DNA from: Suillus spraguei
Taxonomy: Eukaryota > Basidiomycota > Agaricomycetes > Boletales > Suillaceae
Direction of reading: 5' to 3'
DNA: 64,000 bases
Assembly (NCBI GenBank): GCA_016800925.1
Contig: JABCPU010000014.1
Span: 1 to 64,000, forward strand
The notes below the pieces were generated by a model. The model did no database searches. It worked only from the letters and a program-made list of their open reading frames with translations, and was not told the origin of the DNA. The number at the start of each line of letters is the position of its first letter. Positions within the stretch are counted from its first letter, which is position 1. Both the position numbers and the translations under genes were made by a program. Shown one piece after another: positions 1 to 11,600 of this stretch.

Positions 1-1175
1 GCAACAACAATTTGCACAGGGGCTGAGACCAGTTAAGATGAACCTCTAAGGAAACTATCCATCAGTAATGAGGTGTGTCGTGATTGGAAAAAAATGTTGT
101 TATTGGCAGGTTTCGAACCAACACAATCAAAGAGAAGCAGATTTTAAGTCTGTCGTACCAACCACCAGGCTAGACCAGTACAGTGAACTTCGAAAGGAGG
201 CATCCGCGAGTGAATATCAAAGTGTGTTCCAATAAAAAACTTCGTCATCAGCAGATTTCAAACCTGCAGTCTAAGAGAAACAGATTTTGATTCTGTTGTA
301 GCAACCACCAGGATAGACCAGTTGCGGTGAACTTCAAAAGAAACTATTGATGAGTGAATATCAAGATGTGTTCCGGTAGAAAAAAGCTTGGTGTCAGCAG
401 GTTTCGATCCTACATGGTCCAAGAGAAATGTTGTAGCAACCATCTGTCTAAGACCACTTACGGTAAATTTCTAGAGAAACCATCCACGAGTGAATGTCAA
501 GGTGTATTCTGATAGAAAAAAAAACTTGTCGTCAGCAGGTTTCAAACCCGCACAGCCCAAGAGAAACAGAATTTCATTATGTTGTAGCAACCACCAGGCT
601 AGACCAGTTGCGATGAACTTCCAAAGGAACCATCCACGAGTGAATGTTAAGGTGTGCTTCGATAGAAAAAAATTCGTCGTCGGCAGGTTTTGAAACTGCA
701 CAATGCAGGAGAAACATATTTTGATTCTGTCGTAGCAACCACCAAACTGGACCAGTTGCGGCGAACTTCCAAAGAAACCATCCGCACAAGTGAATGTCAA
801 CATGTGTTCCGATAGAAAAAACCTTGTCATCAGCAGGTTTCGAACCTGCACAGTGGAAGAGAAACAGATTTTAATTTTGTTGTGGCAACCACCTGGCTAA
901 GACCAATTACGATGAACTTCTATCTATGAACGAATGCCAAAGTGTGTTCCAATAGGAAAAAACTGTGGGTTAGCAGGTTTCGAACTGTACAGTCCAAGAG
1001 AAACAGATTTTGATTCTGTTGACAACCACCGGCGTAAGACCCCTTACGATGGGCTTCTAAATAAACCATCCATGAATGAGTGAATGTCAAGGTGTGTTCC
1101 GACAGAAAAAACCTTGTTGTCGCCAGGTTCCAAAGATAAACATATTTTGATTATGTTGTGGTAACCGGCGACTCA
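1..1175 (-). repeat. Tandem array of tRNA-Leu-derived units (about 8 x 146 bp)
   Basis: T-arm motifs recur on the minus strand near 105, 251, 397, 535, 682, 832, 973 and 1122, a period of 138-150 bp, and part of an earlier unit lies at 1-60. Read on the minus strand, a typical unit has TAGC/GCTA as a D stem, ACAGA/TCTGT around a 7-nt anticodon loop, a long variable region, and a T arm GCAGG-TTCGAAA-CCTGC. The loop gives anticodon CAA in units 2, 5, 7 and 8 and TAA in units 1 and 6, both leucine. Unit 3 lacks the anticodon arm and unit 4 is degenerate. An A-box-like TAGCCTGGTGG and a perfect B box GGTTCGAAACC are present, followed by a T run such as the one at 521-529, which fits a Pol III terminator. 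No acceptor stem can be paired, so these are tRNA-like repeats rather than working tRNA genes. Confidence 0.7.
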
Positions 1176-2087
1176 CGAGACTTCCCAAGTTGAACATTTA
1201 TGGGGACCCTGATTGACACGGCCCGAAAAAGATGACATGGACAATAAAATTCGAGTCTGAACGTCTACGAGACAATACAATTGCCCCGACGAGGGACGAA
1301 GACTGAGATAATTCTAATTCACCATCATTAGCAGCAGGTTCAATATAATTGACATTAGCGGCCTCACTATCACTAAGTATACACGGAGTTTCTAGAAACA
1401 CAGAAAGCAATCAGCAGATACTAAAAAAACGAGGACAATGAGACACTGTCACCAGCTTGAAGGCCAGACATGGAGGATTGGAGACGGGAGTCTCATCTTC
1501 CCACAAAAGGGTGGCCATGCAGCAATCCAGTTCATCCCAAACTCAACATCACGACCTCGAACTCGACGCTGGCAGTGAGAGTACGGCAATGGATCACTGA
1601 GGCCATGGGGATTTCAGCGAAACGCGAACTTGGCCGAGCGAACGGGCAATCGAAGAAGACGAGAGAAGAAATACGATTCAAGACATGCAGGAAGACGATT
1701 TGAATGAGATCCCAGTGGTAAAAACACGTTATAACCCACTCCATTATGGTAGTAGGAATAAATCTATATGACGCATTAGAATGGTCGCACAGGGTGTTCG
1801 GAGGCCAATGGAAGCACTTAACTTACTAGGAAGGTTTTGAGAAGTGGGAAGCCTTGGAAGTTTTCCATACAACCACAATTTCCTTATATATATTTCCCTC
1901 AATCTACACCTTGTGTCCTGCTTGGTAGATATGATGATCAGCTGACCATTCGGCTCGGTTTCGCGTAACATTCAGACGGCGTCGATTACCGTAAAATGTA
2001 CTCACTCGTCCACAATAAAGACGCACTTCATATACGCGTTGTTTTCCCATACTTCAGCGCTTCAGTAATCCTCATTTCTGACATTTC
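1176..2087. other. Intergenic, nothing recognised
   Basis: Only short open frames without recognisable motifs. The last part is presumably the promoter region of the MFS gene, but no specific element is supported. Confidence 0.5.
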
Positions 2088-3869
2088 ATGTCTCTTGATC
2101 CTACGGCTCAGCAGCTGGACGAGGAAACGCCTTTGCTTCAGGAAAATGCGCCGGCGAAAATACCACAGACACCTCTGCCATGGCGCCAGTTCTCGATACT
2201 CCTAGTGTTGCAGATTGCAGAACCAATGACATCGCAAGTCATTTCACCTTTTGCTCCTCAGGTCAGCGTTTAGCGTTGAAGATTCAAACAAACAAAAGTC
2301 ATAACTTGATTATGCCATACATAGCTCATTCGTGACATTGGGATCACCCACGGAGATGAAGCACTCGTTTCATTTTATGTTGGACTGTTGGTAAGTACAT
2401 GATTAGAGAGGCATTTTCGTTGTAGAAATCTCACCGTTATGGTCTACATAGTACTCGCTGTTCTTTGCAACAGAAGCGCTTACTATTTTCCACTGGAGTC
2501 GTCTCTCTGACTATATCGGTCGCAAACCTGTCCTGCTAACTGGACTGTTCGGACTCTCCCTCTCAATGTTCTGCTTCGGTTTGTCCAAGACATTTTGGAG
2601 CTTGGTAATAAGGTCTGTCTTATGTCTGCGTTGTTTGCTTTTGATTCAGTTCTTATCATAACAGTCGTTGCCTAAATGGCGCACTCAACGGCAACATTGG
2701 CGTCATGAAGAGCATGACAGCTGAAATGACAGATTCAACTAATATGGCCCGTGCATGGGCATTCCTTCCTCTTGCGTGGTCCAGCGGTAGCACACTAGGG
2801 TGTGTTCCGCAGAGTTTTCGTTTTCCTATATATACTGATACAACCATAGGCCACTCATTGGCGGAGAACTTGCGCGACCTGCGGATAGGTTCCCTAATAT
2901 CTTCGGGGGTTCCGAATTTCTGAAGAAATATCCGTATTTCTTACCGTGTGCGGTCCCTGCCACGGTATCAGCATTGACATGGATTGTCGTCCTTGTTTAC
3001 TTGAAGGAGGTATGTTGTTCTATCGCATGAACAGGATAAATCTTCATGTCAGTCGCAGACCACTACTCCCCAAATAAATATTAGCCAACTGCTACCTTGG
3101 AAAAAGCGCAAGATTGTTATTGCTCCTTCACCTGCTTTAGAATCCCCGCCGGTATCGTCTTCGAATGGCGATAAGCCCGTCCCCTTTCGAGATCTTTTTG
3201 TTCGTCCTGTACTTATTGCAACCGGGAGCTACGCCGGTATTGCCCTCGTTGATATTGCATTTCGCACTATACAACCCGTATTCTATGCTACTCCCATATC
3301 ATTGGGCGGTCTAGGGCTTGATTCCCCGGCTATTGGAACTATCCTGGCAGCCCAGGGAATTGTAAGTGGCGTTATACAGCTATTGGCTTTTGCCAAGCTT
3401 CATGATATCATGGGCGCGAAAAAACTTTGGTTGTTCGCTGTAATGTGCGCCCTGCCTATGGTTGCTCTCTTCCCGGCCATGAATGCACTAGCGAGGTCTA
3501 GTGGTGTTGGTCAGGGCGTATGGTGTTTGGGTGGCTCTGCAGGTGGCTCTCACGAACTGCACGAATTGCGCATACGGTTTGTCGTCGTTATTCTCGCATT
3601 GATATATCTGACGTGTTATGGAAGGCGTCTCATTTATGTATATTACTGCGGCTTCTCCTAACCGAGCGTCTGTGGGTGCGACAAACGGGTTAGGACAAGT
3701 GATTGTCTCTGTTATGCGCGCTGTTGGACCGGCTGCGGTTAACACCGCGTTCTCGATTAGCATTGAGAGACAGTATCTTGGAGGAAATTTGGTGTATTGT
3801 GTGATGGTAGGCACAGTGTGCATGGCGATGGGTCGGCGTCTTGTTACTCGCACCATGTGGACTAATTAG
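2088..3869 (+). CDS. MFS transporter, DHA1/ZIFL-like (one apparent frameshift)
   Basis: Membrane transporter of the major facilitator superfamily; substrate unknown. The start is ATG at 2088, with a cytosolic tail holding a dileucine-like EETPLL motif. Exons read 2088-2261, 2325-2390, 2452-2612, 2665-2799, 2850-3009 and 3059 onward, with GT-AG introns of about 50-60 nt. Family landmarks are RLSDYIGRKPVLL, the classic loop 2-3 signature (exon 3), RCLNGALNGN (exon 4), PLIGGELARPA (exon 5) and ASPNRASVGATNG near the C-terminus. A further intron at 3577-3624 joins AYG to VSFMYI. Between about 3490 and 3521 the frame shifts by one base, from ALARSSGVGQ to YGVWVALQ. The only splice alternative is a 19-nt intron, too short to believe. 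This is either a sequencing indel or a broken gene. Family assignment is firm; subfamily is less so. Confidence 0.82.
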
Positions 3870-4507
3870 CTTAGAAGGAAAAAAGATCGATGTGACTGTG
3901 ATTGCAATCTCAAACTAAACATTCGAGGACGTCTTCAACTCTGGTTTCCAGCACATCTGGCTCGAGACCATTATGATCGATGACTTGTTCTCCAGTCTTT
4001 TGGCGAGAACGTAGATGACGGGCCCATGGAACACCCTTCCCCTACTCTGAATATCATTTGGATCTAGATGGACGAGGAAGGTATTCATATTTAACTAGAA
4101 CCGTTAGGTTAGCTTTGCCGCAAAACTCGAACGAGGACCGCGAAGAAATTGAAATCTTGTTTAGGGAGCGGCTAAATGTGCCGTCGAGATCAACAACATA
4201 TTCATCACTCCGAACTTGAAATGGCAAACGCGGACCGTCTTTCTATTTTTTCTGGAAGATTGCAATGCGTGACAGAGTGTGAATAAGCAAACTATCATGG
4301 TGAGAGGGACATGTGACAGTCTTGCGATAGTCAGTATCATACATGTATATCAACATCCTGTTATCGAATGACAGTGGCAGCACCGTGGCGGTGGCAGTAT
4401 GAACTAAATTGGGTGGAAAGCCCGCACGCGTGCGATCACGAGTTGTGCGACCATGTGTGATAACTTTTGTGAAGGATGATAAGTCTTATTGATTTGCGCA
4501 CCTGCTC
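3870..4507. other. Intergenic, nothing recognised
   Basis: About 640 bases between two plus-strand genes with no supported ORF, RNA or repeat. Confidence 0.5.
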
Positions 4508-5882
4508 ATGTCAGGCGCACAGATTAATGAGACATATAAAGAGCTCCTGCAACCCCATTATCCCCAATATCCTCACCCACACATCAACGCTCCTCATATT
4601 ACAAAGTATATCTCCGATGGCAGAATCAGAGGTAATCTTGCATCGCTCTCGCTCTTCCGCGCGACGCAAGCGCAGGCTGAAGAGTCACGCCGCCGGACTT
4701 TTCTACAATGGGGTGGCACTCTGAGTCTGACAGACTACCTCACGCGAGATGCAACAATGGAGTTGGGCGAGCACGCCAAGGATGGAAAGTGGATTACTTG
4801 GTGAGCGCGTCACTTTGCTGGTAAAAGCGAGCTAACGGAAGAGAAGGGTGCTGGCACCACGGAACGACCCCACAACGCTTGATTTTATGAGCGCCTGCGA
4901 GACGTAAGCGACTCGAGCAACCTCAACGAACGAGCAATTTCTAACGCACGTATGTGGGAACAGATACAAGCGCACAGGTCTCGTCGCTTACCCCTCTTCC
5001 TCTCCGTTGGAGCCGAACTCGGTGCACGAGACAACTTGTTATGGTGTTGCCTGCGTGTTTACTCCACCCTCGAAGCGCGGGCGAGGCTACGCAAGCCGTA
5101 TGATGAGCCTCCTGCATTGGGTCAATGCCACACGTGCCTATCTTCCTAAATTCCCCGAGGCATGGGGTGCACCACCAGAAGAAGTAGCGGATGCCGGCGA
5201 TGGATTATTCTCAGTGCTGTACAGTGATGTCGGGGAGGACTTTTACCAGTCGGCTGGCCCTGGAGGTAATGGGGGTGGATGGGAGAAACGGGGAGCGATC
5301 TCGACTATTTGGGAAGTGGGCACAGACGAAGATGATGATGTTGAGGGATGGAAGTGGTTGACGGAAGAGCAACTGAACGGGCTTTGGGAGCGGGATGCCG
5401 TTCGGATCAGGAAGGAGCTGGACAGCATCCCAACGAGCGACAGCTCATACAAGGTGGAGCGCCCAGCCGCATTCGCGACATATCTGCCAACGAATGGTGT
5501 CTGCGCCATTCCACATTACCAAGTCAACCTTTGCCTCCAAATTTTCCATGGCAGACGGATTCTGGGGCATAGAGTCCACGAGCGACCCAAGTACATACGC
5601 AAGCTGGAGCGTTGACCTGAGACCACCTCCACCAACGCTGATCGTCACGCGACTCTGTGCCAGTGAAGAGATGTTCCCTCGGCTGATTGCAAAAAATTAA
5701 ACAGGCGGCTAAACGAAGCGGAATTGGGAAAGTAGAGGTGTGGAATTTGAGAGTAGGATTGAAAGAGGTTGCAGAGAAGACGGGAGGGCGTACGTTCATA
5801 CGAAAATGAACATCTGCCACAGATAGTGTGGTATGGACCTGGGACGACGGGAGATGTAGAGTGGGCGTATAATGAGAAGTGA
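4508..5882 (+). CDS. LYC1: LYC1-like GNAT N-acetyltransferase (three apparent frameshifts)
   Basis: Resembles the fungal lysine N-acetyltransferase family (LYC1 of Yarrowia acetylates lysine using acetyl-CoA). ATG at 4508; exon 1 ends near 4801, a short exon lies around 4849-4900, and the main exon starts near 4965. The acetyl-CoA-binding segment reads GVACVFTPPSKRGRGYASRM, followed by FSVLYSDVGEDFY, a strong family landmark. Reading past 5553 needs a one-base shift to reach MADGFWGIES and WSVDLRPPPPTLIVTRL. Another shift near 5690-5701, at an A6 run, reaches QAAKRSGIGKVEVWNL. A third near 5802-5806, at an A4 run, reaches ENEHLPQIVWYG and the terminal VEWAYNEK with stop at 5880-5882. All three shifts are +1. 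Without them the protein stops at 5615. The conserved C-terminus beyond each break argues for indels in the sequence or recent decay. Confidence 0.72.
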
Positions 5883-6303
5883 TCATCCTGCTATTCAAAA
5901 AATGAATTAACTGACTCGGAGGGTATTTAACAGATTCTGCTGGTGCTGAAGAACTGATATATGGCAGTGGCGTGACAGCCAGCTGAGTGCTGTGTAATAG
6001 CACTGGAATTTAGACTGATAAAGGCGACCATTATTTCAGGGAAATGTCATGTAATCAGAGAATATACCGAATGTAGACGAGCGCTTCGTGTCTCCTGAAG
6101 ATAATCACTTCGAATTTCTCAATTTGTACCTGAGGCGGATGGGACACGTCGTTGATGTTTGCCGTAACCAGAACTACTACCTAGAATTAATACAAGGCTG
6201 CAGTAAGAGGACCGTGCACATAACCAACAAACTACGTCATGGCAAGATGAGCGATTAATCGGTACTTGCAGACGAATGCTCACCGATATTGTGTATCATG
6301 CGT
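5883..6303. other. Intergenic between convergent genes
   Basis: About 420 bases between the LYC1-like gene (+) and the POP3-like gene (-). No gene or repeat seen. Confidence 0.5.
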
Positions 6304-7368
6304 TCATGTGTCTGGTCCTGCTGTCGTAAGGAGACATTTCTTGGGCTTGAATTTTGCACCATTCTTCTTAGCTGCAGCTCTTGCTTTTACTCTTTGTTCT
6401 TTTGCAGATTGCATATCCTTGGGTGCAGTGGTGCGGAGCTTTTGATATGAGTGGGAATCAAGCATTTCAGAGAATTGGGCTGGACTGAAGGTACAAGCCA
6501 AGGTGCGCTGATTACAGGTACAAATTGGAGAAGCATATCGCGAAAAAATAGGTAAATATGGGGCATTATCCTATTGAGGGCGTCAGAAGTGAGGATCCTG
6601 ACATTTGAAACCCTTACATGAACAGCTATCACGGCCGCTCGTCTCAGGCCAAGCGCCTGCGCAAGTGCGGACTCTGAACCCTTTGGTAGGACGATCCATT
6701 TCAGGGGCTGTCGATCTCCTAGAGGGTTAGATTCAGGGCGCACCCTACCACAAGGTGAGAGATGTGATCCAAAAGCGTCGGGGGATTGACATCGGCACGG
6801 CATACAAAGACGACAGCAATTGGAGAAATGTCGGGGAGTATTAGATTGCCATCGGAGACGTGGTAGTGAGCATAACCGAATGTCGGACAGACTTCAACTG
6901 CGATTCAAGTCTCCTTGTCACTTCGTTGACACCGATGGTCGTGTGGCCTGACGATGGAGCAAGCTTGCAAACTGCTGGAAATGGCGAAGAAGTAGAACCC
7001 ACGACACATACAGAGGTTTTTAAACATACTATCGAGCCTGGACTGGGTATCCCTTCCGTCGAATCTGCAATTTCCGATCGGGGTAGAGCTTTCCTAGCAC
7101 ATGCCTTGGAAGATTTTCGACTTCCGCTCCTCACTGCACTTTCCACGGTGGTTATAAGTGTCGCGAGGAACAAGTTTTGCGTGTTTGATGGGATCGGAGA
7201 CCTAGCTTGAGATGTTAACTCGTTGTAAGTTGGAGGGGATCAAAACAACCATTGTATTCGAAATGGATTTCAAGGACACTTTTCAAAAACGTCTTTTCGT
7301 TCTATGGTTTCCCGTGCCTTTGCACGATTTGACGTATGGGTGTGGCTCCAAGGGACATCGGTAGCACT
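6304..7368 (-). CDS. POP3: POP3-like RNase P/MRP protein subunit (several frameshifts)
   Basis: Pop3 is a protein subunit of RNase P and RNase MRP, which process pre-tRNA and pre-rRNA. On the minus strand, in order: a weak N-terminus with KTFLKSVLE and PFRIQW (about 7300-7250); TIGVNEVTRRLESQLKSVRH (about 6940-6880); VFVCRADVNPPTLLDHISHL (about 6820-6755); LPKGSESALAQALGLRRAAV (about 6700-6640), the most diagnostic block; APWLVPS and IPTHIK (about 6510-6440); then KLRTTAPKDM and a basic tail, with stop at 6304. The blocks fall in different frames. Shifts are needed near 6736 and near 6440 (an A4 run), and more toward the N-terminus. An intron probably starts after AVIAVH near 6628. The start at 7368 is the furthest plausible ATG and is uncertain, because an in-frame stop follows it. 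Confidence 0.62.
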
Positions 7369-8665
7369 CCAAAGGGACCCCGTCAAACAATTGTTTGGCC
7401 CTGTGTGGACTGCAGGGCATTGCCAAACAAGCTCCATACCGCTCTCGTGACAGAACCAGACTCAGACTTCAAGTTGGAGCTTAATACGTGCTGGAAGGTC
7501 TATCATGAAGAGAGTGCTTTCCGAAAGCTTGGCGGTCCGGGCGTGGGAACACCAGCGGTATATCACTTGCGTCCTTGAGGTTCTACTCTATTTTTCCTTC
7601 TACCCAAGATTCTCGTGACTATCTTTTGCAGCAATCGTGACGGGAACACTACGCGGTGGTGATGCTCCAACTCATGATTATCACACGCGTCTGCAGGCTG
7701 GCGCCTAGACGAACATTTGTCGACTATCTCTCTCTGCACCTTGGCTAGCCACAATACTTGAGAGGTCAAGGAAAGGGACTGGTGCAGCTTCTTTCGCAGT
7801 TGCCTCGAATTAAATATGTGCACCTGGGGAGCTATCATCTGAGAAGTTTTATCAGACCCGTATCAGATACAAGAATGCAGGGATTAAAATTTGGAAGCCC
7901 ACAAAACTTTTCTGATATTTTTTGTCATGTACAAGGACTCCCCCTCATTGACTGCGCGCTACAATGTCCGCGTCATTGACGTTAGTGACTCAAATTTCAA
8001 ACCCAAGTGTTAGTGGAACAGGAAGCAACACTCAGGCTGCCATCGTCATCCAAAGGCTGTCTGCATCAAAGTGATCTTTCGCAAAATTTCTGGCGCGCAG
8101 AGTTCGTCGACCTTCTAGTATCCATCCGAGCAGGACACTAATTGCAGGCTTTATCCTTGCGATCATGACTAGGTATATCATTTAGGGGACTAGTTTTATC
8201 ACTCATCTAGACAAGTGAATGAAACGTACTTCATCAATTGTTATCGAGTAGATTCTACCCTTACATAATTATGCGATCGCACATCTTTCTAATTCACAGA
8301 TTGGTTCTGTCTGGCTGTGTGCGGCAGTAACGGTCCAGTGCGACCGCACAGCAACCTCATATCCTTCCTATAAGCACCGGACGGCGAGCGCCTCTCGTCC
8401 CTTAACTGCATTCCACAACCATCCAGCGAGTTTTCAATAGCAGAATAGATTGAAACATCCATCCGTCCATCTACCATTTCCACTTTCCATCAATTGACAG
8501 TTTGATCGTTTCGCGACCCAGGTCCTGTTACAACTTATCAGCTTCGATTCAAATCTTCGTACGTTGTCCCTCTAGATGACTATCCCCCACATTATTTCTA
8601 ACCACATGAACCCAGCTAGTGCTTTCAGTTGCTTCATTGCATCTCACATATCACAACCTTCGTCA
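7369..8665. other. Intergenic, nothing recognised
   Basis: About 1.3 kb. Open frames at 7336-7578 (+) and 7563-7838 (-) show no family motif. The final 200 bases are presumably the 5' region of the NLR gene. Confidence 0.45.
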
Positions 8666-11600
8666 ATGAGTGACGATCAAGGTCAGTACTTACATCTCCT
8701 ATCTCACATGCTCTCTGACTTCTTTGATAGTTATTGAAGGAATTTGGGCGAAACTGTCCGAAGTTGCTGTTAGTGGTGCTCAATATAACTCTCGTGAACG
8801 TCAGCCCCACCCGAAATGTTTGGAAGGGACTCGGGTAGATCTCCTGGAATACATCCATGGATTTTTGAACAACACAGAGAAGAATCAACTCATTTGGCTG
8901 CATGGCACGGCTGGCGTCGGAAAGTCTGCCGTCGCATTTACAGTGGCTGACAAGATGAAAGATTTAAAAGTGACCAAAGACACGAACGTCGAAATGCGGC
9001 TAGCAGGGACGTTCTTTTTCTCGCGCAAGCATACCAAACGCTGCACAGCTGGATATTTCTTTGTGACGCTTGTCTACCAGCTTGCTACCAATTTTCCAAG
9101 CATCCGGAAGGATGTGAGCAGAATTATCCGCGACAAACCCGCTCTACTAGATCCAGATGGGCCTCTCAGCGACCAGATGGAAGCTTTCTTTCTTCGACCT
9201 CTCCGGCAACTACAATCAAGATTGTGCGGGTGTCCACCTTTATCGTTTGTCATCGATGCCCTTGATGAATGCACATCGGAACCCGAACTTAAAGATCTCC
9301 CTTGCACAGGCTCTTCGTGACCCCGATCTTCCCGTGACCCACATTCTACTCACGAGTCGCTCGGAATCCCATATCAGCAAAGCTTTTCAGAACGAAGAGG
9401 TGCGTTTGTTAGTGCGCGAGATCCCTGTGAGAACATCTGGGGAGGGTGGCATTATTTCGTTGGATGGCGCAGACGTTGACAATGACATCTGTACTTTCTT
9501 GCGGCATTCCTTCGGAGAGCTGGGATGTCGCCATCCTGATTTTCCTCAGCTATCGGAAGTTGACCTTACGAAGCTGGCGATCCGAGCGGGCAGACGTTTT
9601 CATCGTGGCGTCTACAATGATGAAGTTTATCATCGACGATGAAGACAGTGATCCTCGTGATCGGCTACAGCTGATGCTCAAGCTAACGAACGGGCTACTA
9701 CCAGGAACGGAGGTGTACAAGTTATATGATTGTATCCTCTCCACGTGTGCCGATCCCAAGCGGGCATACCTACACTTGTCCCTCGTTGCTGCTCTCACAG
9801 ACCCTCTTCCCATCTCGCAAATCTCTACACTTCTTGGCCCTGGTTTGGGAAGGGATGTACAGACAACACTAATACAGCTACGGTCTGTCATGGATATCCC
9901 TGCAGACAGCACTCACCCTGTGAATATCTATCACTCGTCCATTCGTGACTATGTTTCCAAGCCCTCAAACTGCGGCCTTCCTCAAGTACGCGATATCGCA
10001 TCACCTCACTCCCTACTCGCACGTTCATCTCTCCGCTTGATAATGGCGATTCCAGCAAGCACGGCTCTGTTGGACGCAATCTCAGAACTGGAAAAGCGAA
10101 GCAAAGCTATGCAACCTTCGGACTCCGATATATTGGAAGACTCCGAGTCATTGATGTTCCTTGTTCAGTCACGGCGGCCACTATCAGCCATCATATATAT
10201 GCTGTCGCTTCGAGGAGATTGTACTTCAGATTTAGAGTCTTGGCTGGGGACTGCGGATGGACATGCCTGGCTGCAGATCCAGAGAGGACGAGAGTGGCTG
10301 AAGATGCGGGGAGGACGAGATTGGCTGGAGACGCAGGGAGGTCGGGAGTGGCTGGAGACGCAGGGGGGACAAGACTGGCTGCAGACTAAAGGAGGACAAG
10401 AGTGGCTGGAAACAGTGGGAGGACGAGACTGGCTGCAGATCCAGGCAGGACCAGAGTGGCTGGAGACCCTGGGAGGACGAGACTGGCTGCAGACTGAGGG
10501 AGGACAAGACTGGCTGCAGACCGACGGAGGACGAGACTGGCTGCAGACCGACGGAGGACGAGACTGGCTGGAGACCGACGGAGGGCTGGACTGGCTGCAG
10601 GCCGACAGAGGACAAATATGGCTGGAGGCCGAGGGAGGACAAGACTGGCTGGAGAACGACAGAGGACAAGACTGGCTGCAGACCGACGGAGGACAAATGT
10701 GGCTGCAGACCGAGGGGGACAAGACTGGCTGCAGACCGAGGAAGGACAAGACTGGCTGCAGACCAAGGGAGGACGAGACTGGCTGCAGACTGAGGGAGGA
10801 CAAGACTGGCTGCAGAGTGAGGGTGGACGAGACTGGCTGCAGACCCAGCGAGGACAAGACTGGCTGCAGACCCAGGGAGGACGAGACTGGCTGCAGGCCG
10901 GGCGAGGAGATCACTGGCTGCAGGCCTGGGATGGACCAGACTGGCTGCAGACCCAGGTGATGGAAGGCATGCTGGAGTACGATGAAGGACGACACTGGCT
11001 GCGGACCCAGCGAGGACAACACTGGCTGCAGACCCAGCGAGGACGAGACTGGCTGCAGACCGAGGAAGGACAATTCTGGCTGCGGCTCTCCGATAGATCG
11101 AATGAACCAGACTGGCCGCAGGGTTGGAAAGGGCGAATGTGGCTGCAGACCGAGAGAGGACGAGACTGGCTGCAGACCGAGGGAGGACGAGACTGGCTGC
11201 AGACCCAGAGAGGACGAGATTGGCTGCAGACCCAGGGAGGACGAGACTGGCTGCAAGCCCAAGCAGGACGAGACTGGCTGCATACCCAGGCAGGACGAGA
11301 CTGGCTGCAGAACCAGGGAGGACGAGATTGGCTGCAGACCCAGGCAGGACGAAACTGGCTGCAGACCCAGGCAGGACGAAACTGGCTGCAGACCCAGGCA
11401 GGACGAGACTGGCTGCAGACCGATGGAGGACGAGACTGGCTGCAGACCGATGGAGGACGAGACTGGCTGCAGACGGAGGGAGGACGAAACTGGCTGCAGA
11501 ACCAGGGAGGACGAAACTGGCTGCAGACCGAGGCAGGACGGGACTGGCTGCAGACCCAGCGAGGACGAGACTGGCTGCAGATCCAGGCAGGACGAGACTG

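Noticed and set aside
1..1175. Functional tRNA-Leu genes
   Set aside because: No 7-bp acceptor stem can be formed in any unit and the D arm is offset; called tRNA-like repeats instead.
1470..1744. Overlapping open frames before the MFS gene
   Set aside because: Short, on both strands, with no recognisable motif.
3491..3510. A 19-nt intron to repair the MFS reading frame
   Set aside because: It has GT and AG ends but is far below the 43-70 nt of all other introns in the window; an indel is simpler.
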